Assembly (NCBI GenBank): GCA_030536355.1
Contig: JAUNQD010000001.1
Coordinates: 62,001 to 126,000 of the forward strand
Source of the DNA: Bacillota bacterium
Lineage (GTDB): Bacteria; Bacillota; Clostridia; Peptostreptococcales; Anaerovoracaceae
Length of the DNA stretch: 64,000 bases
Direction: 5' to 3'
Positions 15,846 to 23,305 of the stretch are shown in pieces. The stretch's first letter is position 1. Each line of letters opens with the position of its first letter. The notes under the pieces are model-generated. The model had not been told where the DNA came from and did not search any database. It saw only the letters and a program-made list of their open reading frames with translations. Both the position numbers and the translations under genes were made by a program.

Positions 15846-16427
15846 ATGAAGAAGAACTCAAGAAATACTAAAGGAAAGATCGTTTCTGCTGCTTGGAAAT
15901 TGTTTTATGAACAAGGGTATGACGAAACAACTGTGGAAGAGATCGTAGAAGAATCAGGCACATCCAGAGGCTCATTTTACCACTACTTTGAAGGCAAGGA
16001 CGCTCTTCTCTCATCATTGTCAGTCCTCTTCGACGACAAATACGAAGAGCTTTCCCAGACCATGGATCCTGACCTTAGTCCTATAGACAAGCTGAAGCAC
16101 ATCAACCAGGAGCTGTTCCTGATGATCGAGAATACAGTTTCGGTAGAACTTCTGGCCAGACTTTTCGCAACTCAGCTAACCACCAGCGGCGAAAGACATC
16201 TGCTCAACACCAACAGAACTTATTATAAATTGCTGCGTCAGATAACTACCGAAGGTCACAGACAAGGGCTTTTCAAGGATGAATTGTCTATCAACGATAT
16301 AACCAAGGCCTATGCCATGTTCGAACGCGGCCTCATGTATGACTGGTGCATCTCCAGCGGCAACTACTCACTCTGCCAGCACTCCCAGACCATCATGCCG
16401 ATGTTCCTTGAAGGGCTTTGCAAATAA
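15846..16427 (+). CDS. TetR/AcrR family transcriptional regulator
   Basis: A 193-residue protein starting at ATG 15846, 6 nt after AGAGG; the in-frame ATG at 15813 overlaps the promoter and is unlikely. The N-terminal TetR helix-turn-helix is clear: IVSAAWKLFYEQGYDETTVEEIVEESGTSRGSFYHYFEGKDALL spans about residues 9-52 (split here only for description). The C-terminal ligand domain is not assignable. It is divergent from putP and followed by a bidirectional terminator. Confidence 0.88.
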   Translation: MKKNSRNTKGKIVSAAWKLFYEQGYDETTVEEIVEESGTSRGSFYHYFEGKDALLSSLSVLFDDKYEELSQTMDPDLSPIDKLKHINQELFLMIENTVSVELLARLFATQLTTSGERHLLNTNRTYYKLLRQITTEGHRQGLFKDELSINDITKAYAMFERGLMYDWCISSGNYSLCQHSQTIMPMFLEGLCK

Positions 16428-16436
16428 ATAACATAA

Positions 16437-16471
16437 AACAAGACCTTGAACGCCATGTTCGAGGTCTTGTT
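16437..16471. terminator. bidirectional terminator after tetR
   Basis: AACAAGACCT (16437-16446) pairs with AGGTCTTGTT (16462-16471). It ends the tetR transcript on the plus strand. On the minus strand, where TTTTATG follows, it would end the short transcript predicted from the promoter at 16577-16605. Confidence 0.75.
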
Positions 16472-16570
16472 ATAAGGAAGTGATTTTTGTTTTTTGTGTC
16501 GTTAAATTGAGTAAAATTCGTTTAATGATTATCTTAAAGCTTTTTTAATTCCATTCGGTTAGCTTTAACT
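16437..16570 (-). ncRNA. candidate small RNA (orphan promoter to terminator)
   Basis: A consensus promoter on the minus strand (16577-16605) would start transcription near 16570, and the only terminator ahead is the hairpin at 16437-16471. The product would be about 130 nt. It has no ORF longer than six codons (ATG GAA TTA AAA AAG CTT stop near 16550, with no Shine-Dalgarno). No known RNA family is recognised. Confidence 0.35.
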
Positions 16571-16576
16571 AACCAA

Positions 16577-16605
16577 ACTATACCATGACAGTATAATTGT
16601 GTCAA
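16577..16605 (-). promoter_or_regulatory. strong orphan promoter, minus strand
   Basis: TTGACA (16600-16605) and TATAGT (16577-16582) with exactly 17 bp between them, reading away from the ureohydrolase gene and towards the 3' end of tetR, where there is no minus-strand gene before the terminator at 16437. Confidence 0.65.
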
Positions 16606-16701
16606 TTGTTTTTTCTGAAAAAATAAAAACTTTTTTCTAATGCTATTCTCTTTCTATTTCCCCTGCTAAATGATGTATAATGTCCATATGGAGGTATTAT
16701 C

Positions 16702-17601
16702 ATGTTAGACAATTCAAGACTTTTGGAAGATACATGGCTGCGCTGGTCAGCCGATAAATTAGAAGATGCCAAGGTAGCCATCATGGGCATACCATTTGAC
16801 AACGCTGTCAGCTTCAAAAAAGGCGCGGCATCTGCACCGGAAAAATTAAGAGAGCTTTCAGCTGAACTTTCCGACGTTGCGGAAGACTTCATACCTATCA
16901 GAGACGGCGTGCTTTACGATTTCGGAGACATCCTGCCGGAGCTCAACTGGGAAAAATACTTCGCGGACGTAGAGGAAAACGCCCTGCATCTTATGCAAAG
17001 TGCACCTTTCTGCCTCTTTCTGGGAGGAGATCACTCCGTGACCATTCCTCTTCATAAGGCTTTCGCCAAGAATAACGAAGGCAAGAAGATAGGCATCATC
17101 CACTTCGATGCACACTATGACCTTTGCAAAGAATATGACGGCCACCCTTGGTCCCACGCATGCACCGAAGCGAGAGCACTGGATGACGTTATAAGCGGAG
17201 AAGACCTTTTCTTCATAGGCGTAAGGGTTGCGGAGCTTCAGGAGATGGATGTACTTGAGGAGAATCCCGGAATACAGAATATCGGACCGAAAGAATTAGA
17301 CAAGATCGGCGTTGAAGCTGCGTTCGAAAAGATACGTGAAGCTTTCAAAGACTACGATGCCCTCTACCTTACTCTCGACATCGATGTGCTGGACCCTGCT
17401 TACGCTCCGGGAACAGGCACTCCTGTTTCAGGCGGCATCAGCTCAAGACAGTTCATCGATCTGACTAAGATGATCTTAGAAGAACTTCCTGTCAAAGCAA
17501 TGGATATAGTGGAAGTATCTCCGCCAAACGATGTCAATGACATCACCTCATGGGCAGCTCTTCGCATCATCCACCAGGTATTCACTCGTTTCGGTAAATA
17601 G
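16702..17601 (+). CDS. ureohydrolase (agmatinase/arginase family)
   Basis: A 299-residue enzyme with the three metal-binding signatures of the family: LFLGGDHSVT near 110, IHFDAHYDLC near 133, and TLDIDVLDPAYAPGTGTP near 223. The first region is preceded by the usual SFKKGAASAPEKLRE. The binuclear manganese site hydrolyses agmatine, arginine or a related guanidino compound to urea. Agmatinase is the nearest guess, but substrate cannot be fixed; an arginase activity would feed the ornithine pathway encoded at 44671-52063. GGAGG lies 8 nt before the ATG, with a TATAAT at 16676-16681 very close upstream. It is followed by an Na+/H+ antiporter gene. Confidence 0.88.
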   Translation: MLDNSRLLEDTWLRWSADKLEDAKVAIMGIPFDNAVSFKKGAASAPEKLRELSAELSDVAEDFIPIRDGVLYDFGDILPELNWEKYFADVEENALHLMQSAPFCLFLGGDHSVTIPLHKAFAKNNEGKKIGIIHFDAHYDLCKEYDGHPWSHACTEARALDDVISGEDLFFIGVRVAELQEMDVLEENPGIQNIGPKELDKIGVEAAFEKIREAFKDYDALYLTLDIDVLDPAYAPGTGTPVSGGISSRQFIDLTKMILEELPVKAMDIVEVSPPNDVNDITSWAALRIIHQVFTRFGK

Positions 17602-17609
17602 TAATTGAT

Positions 17610-17631
17610 ACGGCTCGCATAGGCGAGCCGT
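17610..17631 (+). other. intercistronic hairpin between the ureohydrolase and nhaC
   Basis: ACGGCTCGC (17610-17618) and GCGAGCCGT (17623-17631) form a perfect 9-bp GC-rich stem with loop ATAG and only a weak U-tract (CTTAT). It ends 12 nt before the nhaC ATG, where no Shine-Dalgarno is visible, so it may attenuate or stabilise the mRNA and limit nhaC translation. Confidence 0.55.
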
Positions 17632-17643
17632 CTTATAGATATC

Positions 17644-18990
17644 ATGGCACTTTTTATAGCATTTATCATTTTCATGGCGGCTGTCATAGGCGCACTCATA
17701 TTCGGATATTCGCTGATCTTCGCTCTTCTTGTGGGTCTGATCGTTTTCGCAGCGGTCGGTTATAGATCAGGCAGCTCGATAAAAGAACTCTGCAAGATGG
17801 GAATAGACGGCAACCGAGATTCTATGATAGTTATCTATGTGATGCTTACTATAGGATTTCTTACAGCATCTTGGAGGATCTCGGGGACAGTAACGATCTT
17901 CGTTTACTACGGCATGAAGATCATCACACCATCGCTGTTTCTCATCATCGCATTCCTGCTGTCGTGTCTCCTCAGTTATGCACTGGGGACTTCGTTCGGA
18001 GTAGCGGGGACAGTGGGCGTCATATTCATGACACTGGCAAGAAGCGGAGGCGTAGATCCTGTACTGGCTGCCGGCACCATCATGAGCGGCATCTATTTCG
18101 GCGACAGATGTTCCCCTGTTTCATCCAGTGCGAACCTTGTTGCCGCAGTTACGAAAACAGACATCTTCACCAATGTGAAAGCTATGATGAAAACGGCTAT
18201 CCTGCCATTAGTCCTTGCGGCAGGAATATATGTCGTTGTATCTGTAATGAATCCGATTTCTCACGTAGATCCGGAACTTATCCGGGCTTTTGAAACTGAA
18301 TTCAACCTTTCACTGTGGGCTTTCGTTCCTGCGATCCTGATGCTGGCTCTTCCTCTCATAAAGGTCAGCGTTTTGGTTTCGATGGGTCTAAGTATAGTCT
18401 CTGCAGTCCTTGTGGCTTGGCTCATCCAGGAGATCCCGCTCCTCGAAGTCATCAAAGCATGCATATTCGGCTATGAAGCTACCGGCGACGGGCTGGGCAC
18501 TCTTCTCAACGGAGGCGGACTTGTATCCATGCTGGAGATCGTCGTTATACTTCTGATATCCTGCTGCTATTCCGGTATATTCACAGGTACGGGCATGCTG
18601 GATAAACTTCAGGAAAAGCTGACAGCCGCATGTACGAAATTCGGCAGATTCACAATCATGGTCCTCATCAGCATCGGTTCTGCAGCATGTTTCTGCAACC
18701 AGACCATCGCTACGCTGATGTGCAATGACCTTCTGAAAAAGCCGTATCTTGACGGCGCTAAAACGGACAACGACTCAGAAGAAAATGATTACCACATAAA
18801 AGAAGAACTTGCCATCGACATGGAGAATTCAGTAATTCTTATCGCCTGCATGATTCCTTGGAGCATAGGCTGCAGCGTACCGCTTAGCTTCTTCGACGTA
18901 GGCCCGAAAGCCGTGCTCTTTGCCTTTTACATGTGGCTCGTTCCGATATGCTACTGGTTTACCAAGAAACGCTGGTATTCGGCTCGTTAA
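17644..18990 (+). CDS. Na+/H+ antiporter NhaC family protein
   Basis: A 448-residue integral membrane protein with about 11-12 segments. The NhaC family block SYALGTSFGVAGTVGVIFM is followed by AAGTIMSGIYFGDRCSPVSSSANL, and SIGSAACFCNQTIATLMCND lies in the second half. Members exchange Na+ or amino-acid couples for H+. NhaC-type genes accompany ornithine clusters in other clostridia; here it is paired instead with the ureohydrolase, suggesting pH or product-exchange support for guanidino-compound or polyamine breakdown. The start is uncertain: ATG 17644 has no ribosome-binding site, and ATG 17674 is an alternative. Confidence 0.85.
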   Translation: MALFIAFIIFMAAVIGALIFGYSLIFALLVGLIVFAAVGYRSGSSIKELCKMGIDGNRDSMIVIYVMLTIGFLTASWRISGTVTIFVYYGMKIITPSLFLIIAFLLSCLLSYALGTSFGVAGTVGVIFMTLARSGGVDPVLAAGTIMSGIYFGDRCSPVSSSANLVAAVTKTDIFTNVKAMMKTAILPLVLAAGIYVVVSVMNPISHVDPELIRAFETEFNLSLWAFVPAILMLALPLIKVSVLVSMGLSIVSAVLVAWLIQEIPLLEVIKACIFGYEATGDGLGTLLNGGGLVSMLEIVVILLISCCYSGIFTGTGMLDKLQEKLTAACTKFGRFTIMVLISIGSAACFCNQTIATLMCNDLLKKPYLDGAKTDNDSEENDYHIKEELAIDMENSVILIACMIPWSIGCSVPLSFFDVGPKAVLFAFYMWLVPICYWFTKKRWYSAR

Positions 18991-19004
18991 ATTAATTCTT
19001 TTCA

Positions 19005-19039
19005 TTAAAAAACGCCAACATCAAGTTGGCGTTTCGTGT
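19005..19039. terminator. bidirectional terminator between nhaC and the NSS transporter
   Basis: AACGCCAAC (19011-19019) and GTTGGCGTT (19025-19033) with loop ATCAA. An A-run lies to the left and TCGTGTTTTTT to the right, so it can end both convergent genes. Confidence 0.85.
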
Positions 19040-19063
19040 TTTTTAAAATTCATTTGCCGATTA

Positions 19064-20401
19064 TCAGCCGATTCCTCCGAAGATAGCTCCTGCGATAAGA
19101 GCAACCAGTGCGAGAGGAACGTATACGTATCTTCCAAGAGCCATGAACCAGCCTCCGATAGGCTTGTCTGCTCCCAAGTTGACTTCTGCTTCCGCCTTGT
19201 CCTTACCAAGCACGTAGAAGAACATGATACCTGCCAGCATCGCGCCGAGAGGACAAACGTAGATAGATACAGCATCCATCCAGCCTGATACGATAGCCTG
19301 GATTATCAGAGCTACTACACAGCCGATAACTGCTATAGTCAGCACTGCAGGAACTCTCTTGAATCCCAGCTTTTCCTGAACTGCCGCTACAGGAACTTCG
19401 TACAGATTGATCAGTGATGTGATACCTGCCAGCAGAACGCATACGTAGAAGATGATACCTACAATAGTTCCGCCCGGCATTCCGTTGAATACGTTTACAA
19501 GGTAGATGAACATGAGTCCCGGACCACCTGAATCGAGAGCCGCTCCGCCTACAGCCATAGCCGGAACGATAACCAGTGCCGCCAGCATAGATGCGATAGT
19601 ATCGAAGATAGCGATGTTACGAGCTGACTTGACGATGTTTTCGCCTTTGCCAAGATATGATCCGTATATAACTGTTCCGTTACCTGCAACTGACAATGAG
19701 AAGAATGCCTGTCCGAATGCGAACACCCACAGTTCAGGCTGTTTCAATCCTTCAGGATTCAGAGTAAATATGTACTTATACCCTTCGCCTGATCCAGGCA
19801 GAGTGAAGATATATATTCCAAGGATAACGAAGAGGCAGAAGAGTGCCGGCATCATTACCTTGTTGACTTTTTCGATACCGCCTGCGATACCAAACGCCAT
19901 GATCAATACAGTAACCAGTATGGCAATGATCAGCCACATGTTATTTCCCCATGCAGAAGCTGTCATTCCGAACATGCCGCCGATAGCATCCATGTCCTGA
20001 CCCATGCCTGCCAGATCACCGCTGAACGCCATGAAAGTATACTTGAAGATCCAGCCTACTACTACCGTATATCCGATAGCAAGACCCAGGGCACCAACTA
20101 CAGGGATAGCACCTATCCACTGACCGAGCTTGCTGCCGTTTCTTTCTTCAGTACATTTGCCGAATGCTCCGATAGGACCTGCCTGTGCACGACGTCCCAG
20201 CGCGATTTCTTCAATGATACCTGTAGATCCGATAAGGATAACGAACAGGAAGTATGGAAGCAGGAATGTAAGTCCGCCCCATGCGGAAACCATGTAAGGG
20301 AATCTCCAGATATTCCCCATACCTACAGCTGAGCCTACGCAAGCCAGCGTAAATCCCCATCTGCTTTTAAAACCATCACGGTTTTGTTGTAAATCGTTCA
20401 T
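19064..20401 (-). CDS. neurotransmitter:sodium symporter (NSS/SNF) family transporter
   Basis: A 445-residue membrane protein that opens with the NSS signature GFTLACVGSAVGMGNIWRFPY (residues 15-35), the Na1/Na2 and substrate-site region of LeuT-type transporters, and continues with about 11-12 membrane segments including FGQAFFSLSVAGNG (TM6 unwound region). Bacterial members import amino acids with Na+. This adds a second Na+-coupled amino-acid porter beside PutP, fitting an amino-acid fermenter. The substrate is not readable. Confidence 0.9.
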   Translation of the reverse strand: MNDLQQNRDGFKSRWGFTLACVGSAVGMGNIWRFPYMVSAWGGLTFLLPYFLFVILIGSTGIIEEIALGRRAQAGPIGAFGKCTEERNGSKLGQWIGAIPVVGALGLAIGYTVVVGWIFKYTFMAFSGDLAGMGQDMDAIGGMFGMTASAWGNNMWLIIAILVTVLIMAFGIAGGIEKVNKVMMPALFCLFVILGIYIFTLPGSGEGYKYIFTLNPEGLKQPELWVFAFGQAFFSLSVAGNGTVIYGSYLGKGENIVKSARNIAIFDTIASMLAALVIVPAMAVGGAALDSGGPGLMFIYLVNVFNGMPGGTIVGIIFYVCVLLAGITSLINLYEVPVAAVQEKLGFKRVPAVLTIAVIGCVVALIIQAIVSGWMDAVSIYVCPLGAMLAGIMFFYVLGKDKAEAEVNLGADKPIGGWFMALGRYVYVPLALVALIAGAIFGGIG

Positions 20402-20642
20402 TTCTATTACCTCAAAATTTAAAAATAATTACTGATTCATAATACAACAGAGACTCAGTGATTTCAATTATTAATCGCCTATAATCGATGAAATATTAGT
20501 TTTTCATACTAATTTGCTCACCTATGTCTGAAAACATTTCATGCAAAACGCACTTCGGCCGGGTGCAAAGCGCGCTCTTTTGGTCATGGATTTTTCGTAT
20601 TTTTGCCGAGTTTTTCTGTGTTTTCTTTAGCTTGATAAAGTT

Positions 20643-20660
20643 TTGTTAATATTTTAACCT
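20643..20660. promoter_or_regulatory. Rex-like operator 1
   Basis: TTGTTAATATTTTAACCT matches the Gram-positive Rex consensus TTGTTAA-N4-TTAACAA at 12 of 14 fixed positions (left half perfect). It is about 270 bp upstream of hydC. Rex represses fermentation and hydrogenase genes when NADH is low. AT-rich sequence raises the chance of a random match. Confidence 0.4.
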
Positions 20661-20858
20661 ATTTTCTTCGATATTTTTCTTTATTTTTAGTAAAATTTTA
20701 TTGCTTATTTTCTCTCTTCGTTCAATTCCCGGGCGACAAAACCACAAAATAGTATCACTAATTTGCCGACTTCAGCAAAATTATCATTTTTATATGGACT
20801 ATTCTTCCAATATTTTATAAAATATTTTCGTTGAAATCCGAAAATATATTTTTTGTAT

Positions 20859-20876
20859 TCGTTAAATTTATCACAA
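20859..20876. promoter_or_regulatory. Rex-like operator 2
   Basis: TCGTTAAATTTATCACAA matches the Rex consensus at 11 of 14 fixed positions and lies 48 bp before the hydC ATG, directly after a weak promoter candidate, the position expected for a repressor site. Confidence 0.4.
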
Positions 20877-20924
20877 CGAATGATATTCAAGAGTTGAAAT
20901 GATCAACCGGAAAGGGAATTTACG

Positions 20925-21389
20925 ATGGAACACGAAGCAATGAAAGCTAAGATCGACGAGATCATAGCTCGCCACAGCGAAAGCAAACCTATTGTTGCTA
21001 TCCTGCAGGACATCCAGGAAGAATACAGATATCTTCCAAAAGAAGCACTGCTCTATCTGGCAGATGCCATCGATGTGAGCATCGCCAAGATCTACAGCGT
21101 AGCAACATTCTATGAAAACTTCTCACTGGAGCCAAAGGGTAAATATGTTATCAAGATCTGTGACGGCACTGCATGTCACGTGAGAAAATCCATTCCTATC
21201 CTTAACGCTCTCAGAAACAAACTGGGACTCTCAGACAGCAAGAAGACGACTGACGACCAGCTCTTTACAGTTGAAACAGTATCATGCCTTGGCGCATGCG
21301 GACTGGCTCCTGTAATGACAGTCAATGACAAGGTATACCCTGCCATGACACCTGAATCCGCTACTGCACTTCTGGATGAACTGAAATAG
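20925..21389 (+). CDS. hydC: bifurcating hydrogenase gamma subunit, NuoE-like [2Fe-2S] protein
   Basis: A 154-residue thioredoxin-like [2Fe-2S] protein with the NuoE pattern of four Cys: CDGTACHVR (first pair) and SCLGACGLAPVM (second pair). N-terminal LQDIQEEYRYLPKEALLYLAD and SVATFYENFSL are typical. In trimeric electron-bifurcating hydrogenases this subunit relays electrons with the NADH-oxidising beta subunit. It is first in a three-gene operon in the order NuoE-like, NuoF-like, hydrogenase, with a ribosome-binding site GGAAAGGG and possible Rex control upstream. Confidence 0.92.
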   Translation: MEHEAMKAKIDEIIARHSESKPIVAILQDIQEEYRYLPKEALLYLADAIDVSIAKIYSVATFYENFSLEPKGKYVIKICDGTACHVRKSIPILNALRNKLGLSDSKKTTDDQLFTVETVSCLGACGLAPVMTVNDKVYPAMTPESATALLDELK

Positions 21390-21419
21390 TTTGCCGGACG
21401 AACCGAACAAGGAGGATAC

Positions 21420-23303
21420 ATGAAAATCACAAACAGAGCCGAATTGATCAAATGCAGAGAAGATGCACTGGCACTGCTGAAATCCCAGACTAAGAAGATC
21501 TATGTCTGCGGCGGTACAGGCTGCGTTGCCGGCGGATCAATGGAAATATATGAAGAACTCAAGAGGATCGCAGAGGAAAAAGGCCTCGCATGCCAGATAT
21601 CTATCGAAGAAGACGCTTGCGGCGGAGAAGAAGGCATCGGATTCAAGAAGAGCGGATGCCATGGTTTCTGCGAAATGGGACCTGTGCTGAGAATAGAGCC
21701 TGCTAAACTGTTCTATCTCAAGGTCAAGCCTGAAGACTGCGAAGAAATCGTAACTAAGTCTATTGCAGGCGACGAAGTAGTAGACAGACTGATCTACTCA
21801 AGAGACGACATCAAGTACCCTGTACAGGAAGAGATCCCGTTCTATAAGCACCAGACAAGGATCGTACTGGAAGACTGCGGACAGATCGACGCAGAATCCG
21901 TTAGAGAATATATCGCATACGGCGGATACAGTTCTCTGGAAAAATGTCTCTTCGACATGAACAGAGACGATATCGTGAAGACGATCAGCGATTCCAACCT
22001 GAGAGGCAGAGGCGGCGGCGGCTTCCCTGCAGGAAGGAAATGGACGCAGGTAAAGGCGCAGAAATCAGATATCAAGTACGTTGTATGTAACGGCGACGAA
22101 GGTGACCCGGGCGCATTCATGGACAGATCCATCATGGAAGGCGACCCTCACAAGATGCTGGAAGGTATGATGATCGCAGGTTACGCTTCAGGGGCATCAG
22201 AAGGTTACATATATGTAAGAGCAGAATATCCGCTGGCTGTAGAAAGACTGGAAAAGGCCATCGCTCAGGCAAGAGAGATCGGACTCCTGGGAGAAAACAT
22301 CCTGGGAACAGACTTCTGCTTCGATCTTAAGATCGTAAAGGGCGCAGGCGCATTCGTATGCGGAGAAGGTTCAGCCCTCACCACTTCCATCGAAGGTTAC
22401 AGAGGAATGCCTAGAGTAAAGCCGCCAAGAACAGTAGAACAGGGTCTTTTCGGCAAGCCGACACTCCTCAACAACGTAGAAACTTTCGCCAATGTTCCTA
22501 TCATCATAGAAAAGGGCGCTGACTGGTACAAGACCATCGGTCCTGAAAAGAGCCCGGGAACTAAGGCGTTCGCACTTACAGGAAACATCGTAAACACAGG
22601 CCTCATCGAAGTTCCTATGGGAACGACTCTGAGACAGGTCATCTATGATATCGGCGGCGGCATTAGAGGCGGCAAGAAGTTCAAGGCTGTACAGATCGGC
22701 GGACCATCAGGCGGATGTCTGACAGAAGAACATCTCGACCTGCCGCTGGACTTTGACAGCCTGAAGAAAGCAGGCGCTATGATCGGTTCAGGAGGACTGG
22801 TTGTAATGGATGAAGATACTTGCATGGTAGAAGTTGCGAGATTCTTCATGAACTTCACTCAGAACGAATCATGCGGCAAGTGCGTGCCTTGCAGAGAAGG
22901 TACAAGAAGAATGCTGGATATCTTGGAAAAGATCGTAGCAGGAAACGGCGAAATGTCAGATCTGGAAGTTCTGGAACAGCTGGCAGACACTATCACAGCA
23001 ACTGCCCTCTGCGGACTGGGCAAGACTGCTGCCAACCCTGTAGTATCAACTCTGAAATACTTCAGAGACGAGTATATCGAACACATCGTTGATAAGAAGT
23101 GCAGAACAGGTAACTGTCAGGCACTGAAGACGATCTACATAGATGCCGATGCATGTAAGGGATGTTCACTCTGTTCAAGAGTATGTCCTGTAGATGCAAT
23201 CTCAGGCAAGGTGAAGGAACCATTCGTTATCGACTCATCCAAGTGTATCAAGTGCGGAGCATGCATGGAAAAATGCAAGTTCAACGCCATTAAGGAGGCA
23301 TAA
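21420..23303 (+). CDS. hydB: bifurcating hydrogenase beta subunit, NuoF-like flavoprotein
   Basis: A 627-residue protein. The N-terminal thioredoxin-like [2Fe-2S] domain has CGGTGC near residues 30-35 and SGCHGFCEMGP near 79-88. The NuoF core follows: GRGGGGFPAGRKW (FMN site), GDEGDPGAFMDRS (NADH site), and SCGKCVPCREGTRRM for a [4Fe-4S] cluster. The C-terminus adds two ferredoxin motifs, CKGCSLCSRVCPVDAI and CIKCGACMEKCKFNAI. This arrangement is that of HydB, the site where NAD(H) meets the bifurcating flavin. It has a perfect AAGGAGG 7 nt upstream and sits 2 nt before hydA. Confidence 0.94.
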   Translation: MKITNRAELIKCREDALALLKSQTKKIYVCGGTGCVAGGSMEIYEELKRIAEEKGLACQISIEEDACGGEEGIGFKKSGCHGFCEMGPVLRIEPAKLFYLKVKPEDCEEIVTKSIAGDEVVDRLIYSRDDIKYPVQEEIPFYKHQTRIVLEDCGQIDAESVREYIAYGGYSSLEKCLFDMNRDDIVKTISDSNLRGRGGGGFPAGRKWTQVKAQKSDIKYVVCNGDEGDPGAFMDRSIMEGDPHKMLEGMMIAGYASGASEGYIYVRAEYPLAVERLEKAIAQAREIGLLGENILGTDFCFDLKIVKGAGAFVCGEGSALTTSIEGYRGMPRVKPPRTVEQGLFGKPTLLNNVETFANVPIIIEKGADWYKTIGPEKSPGTKAFALTGNIVNTGLIEVPMGTTLRQVIYDIGGGIRGGKKFKAVQIGGPSGGCLTEEHLDLPLDFDSLKKAGAMIGSGGLVVMDEDTCMVEVARFFMNFTQNESCGKCVPCREGTRRMLDILEKIVAGNGEMSDLEVLEQLADTITATALCGLGKTAANPVVSTLKYFRDEYIEHIVDKKCRTGNCQALKTIYIDADACKGCSLCSRVCPVDAISGKVKEPFVIDSSKCIKCGACMEKCKFNAIKEA

Positions 23304-23305
23304 GC

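Larger units (their letters stand above)
20402..20924. other. 523-bp AT-rich spacer upstream of the hydrogenase operon
   Basis: No credible gene. It holds two Rex-like sites (20643-20660, 20859-20876), a weak promoter candidate for hydC (TTGAAA 20831-20836, 17 bp, TGTATT) and an inverted repeat AAAATATTTTCG/CGAAAATATATTTT around 20819-20852. A GC-richer island at about 20545-20585 contains GCACTTCGGCCGGGTGC, which can fold as a small hairpin. A frame of 61 codons on the minus strand has no ribosome-binding site and AT-rich, unlikely composition. Confidence 0.6.

Noticed and set aside
20705..20890. 61-codon minus-strand frame in the hydrogenase spacer
   Set aside because: AT-driven composition, no Shine-Dalgarno, and it covers the candidate promoter and Rex sites.
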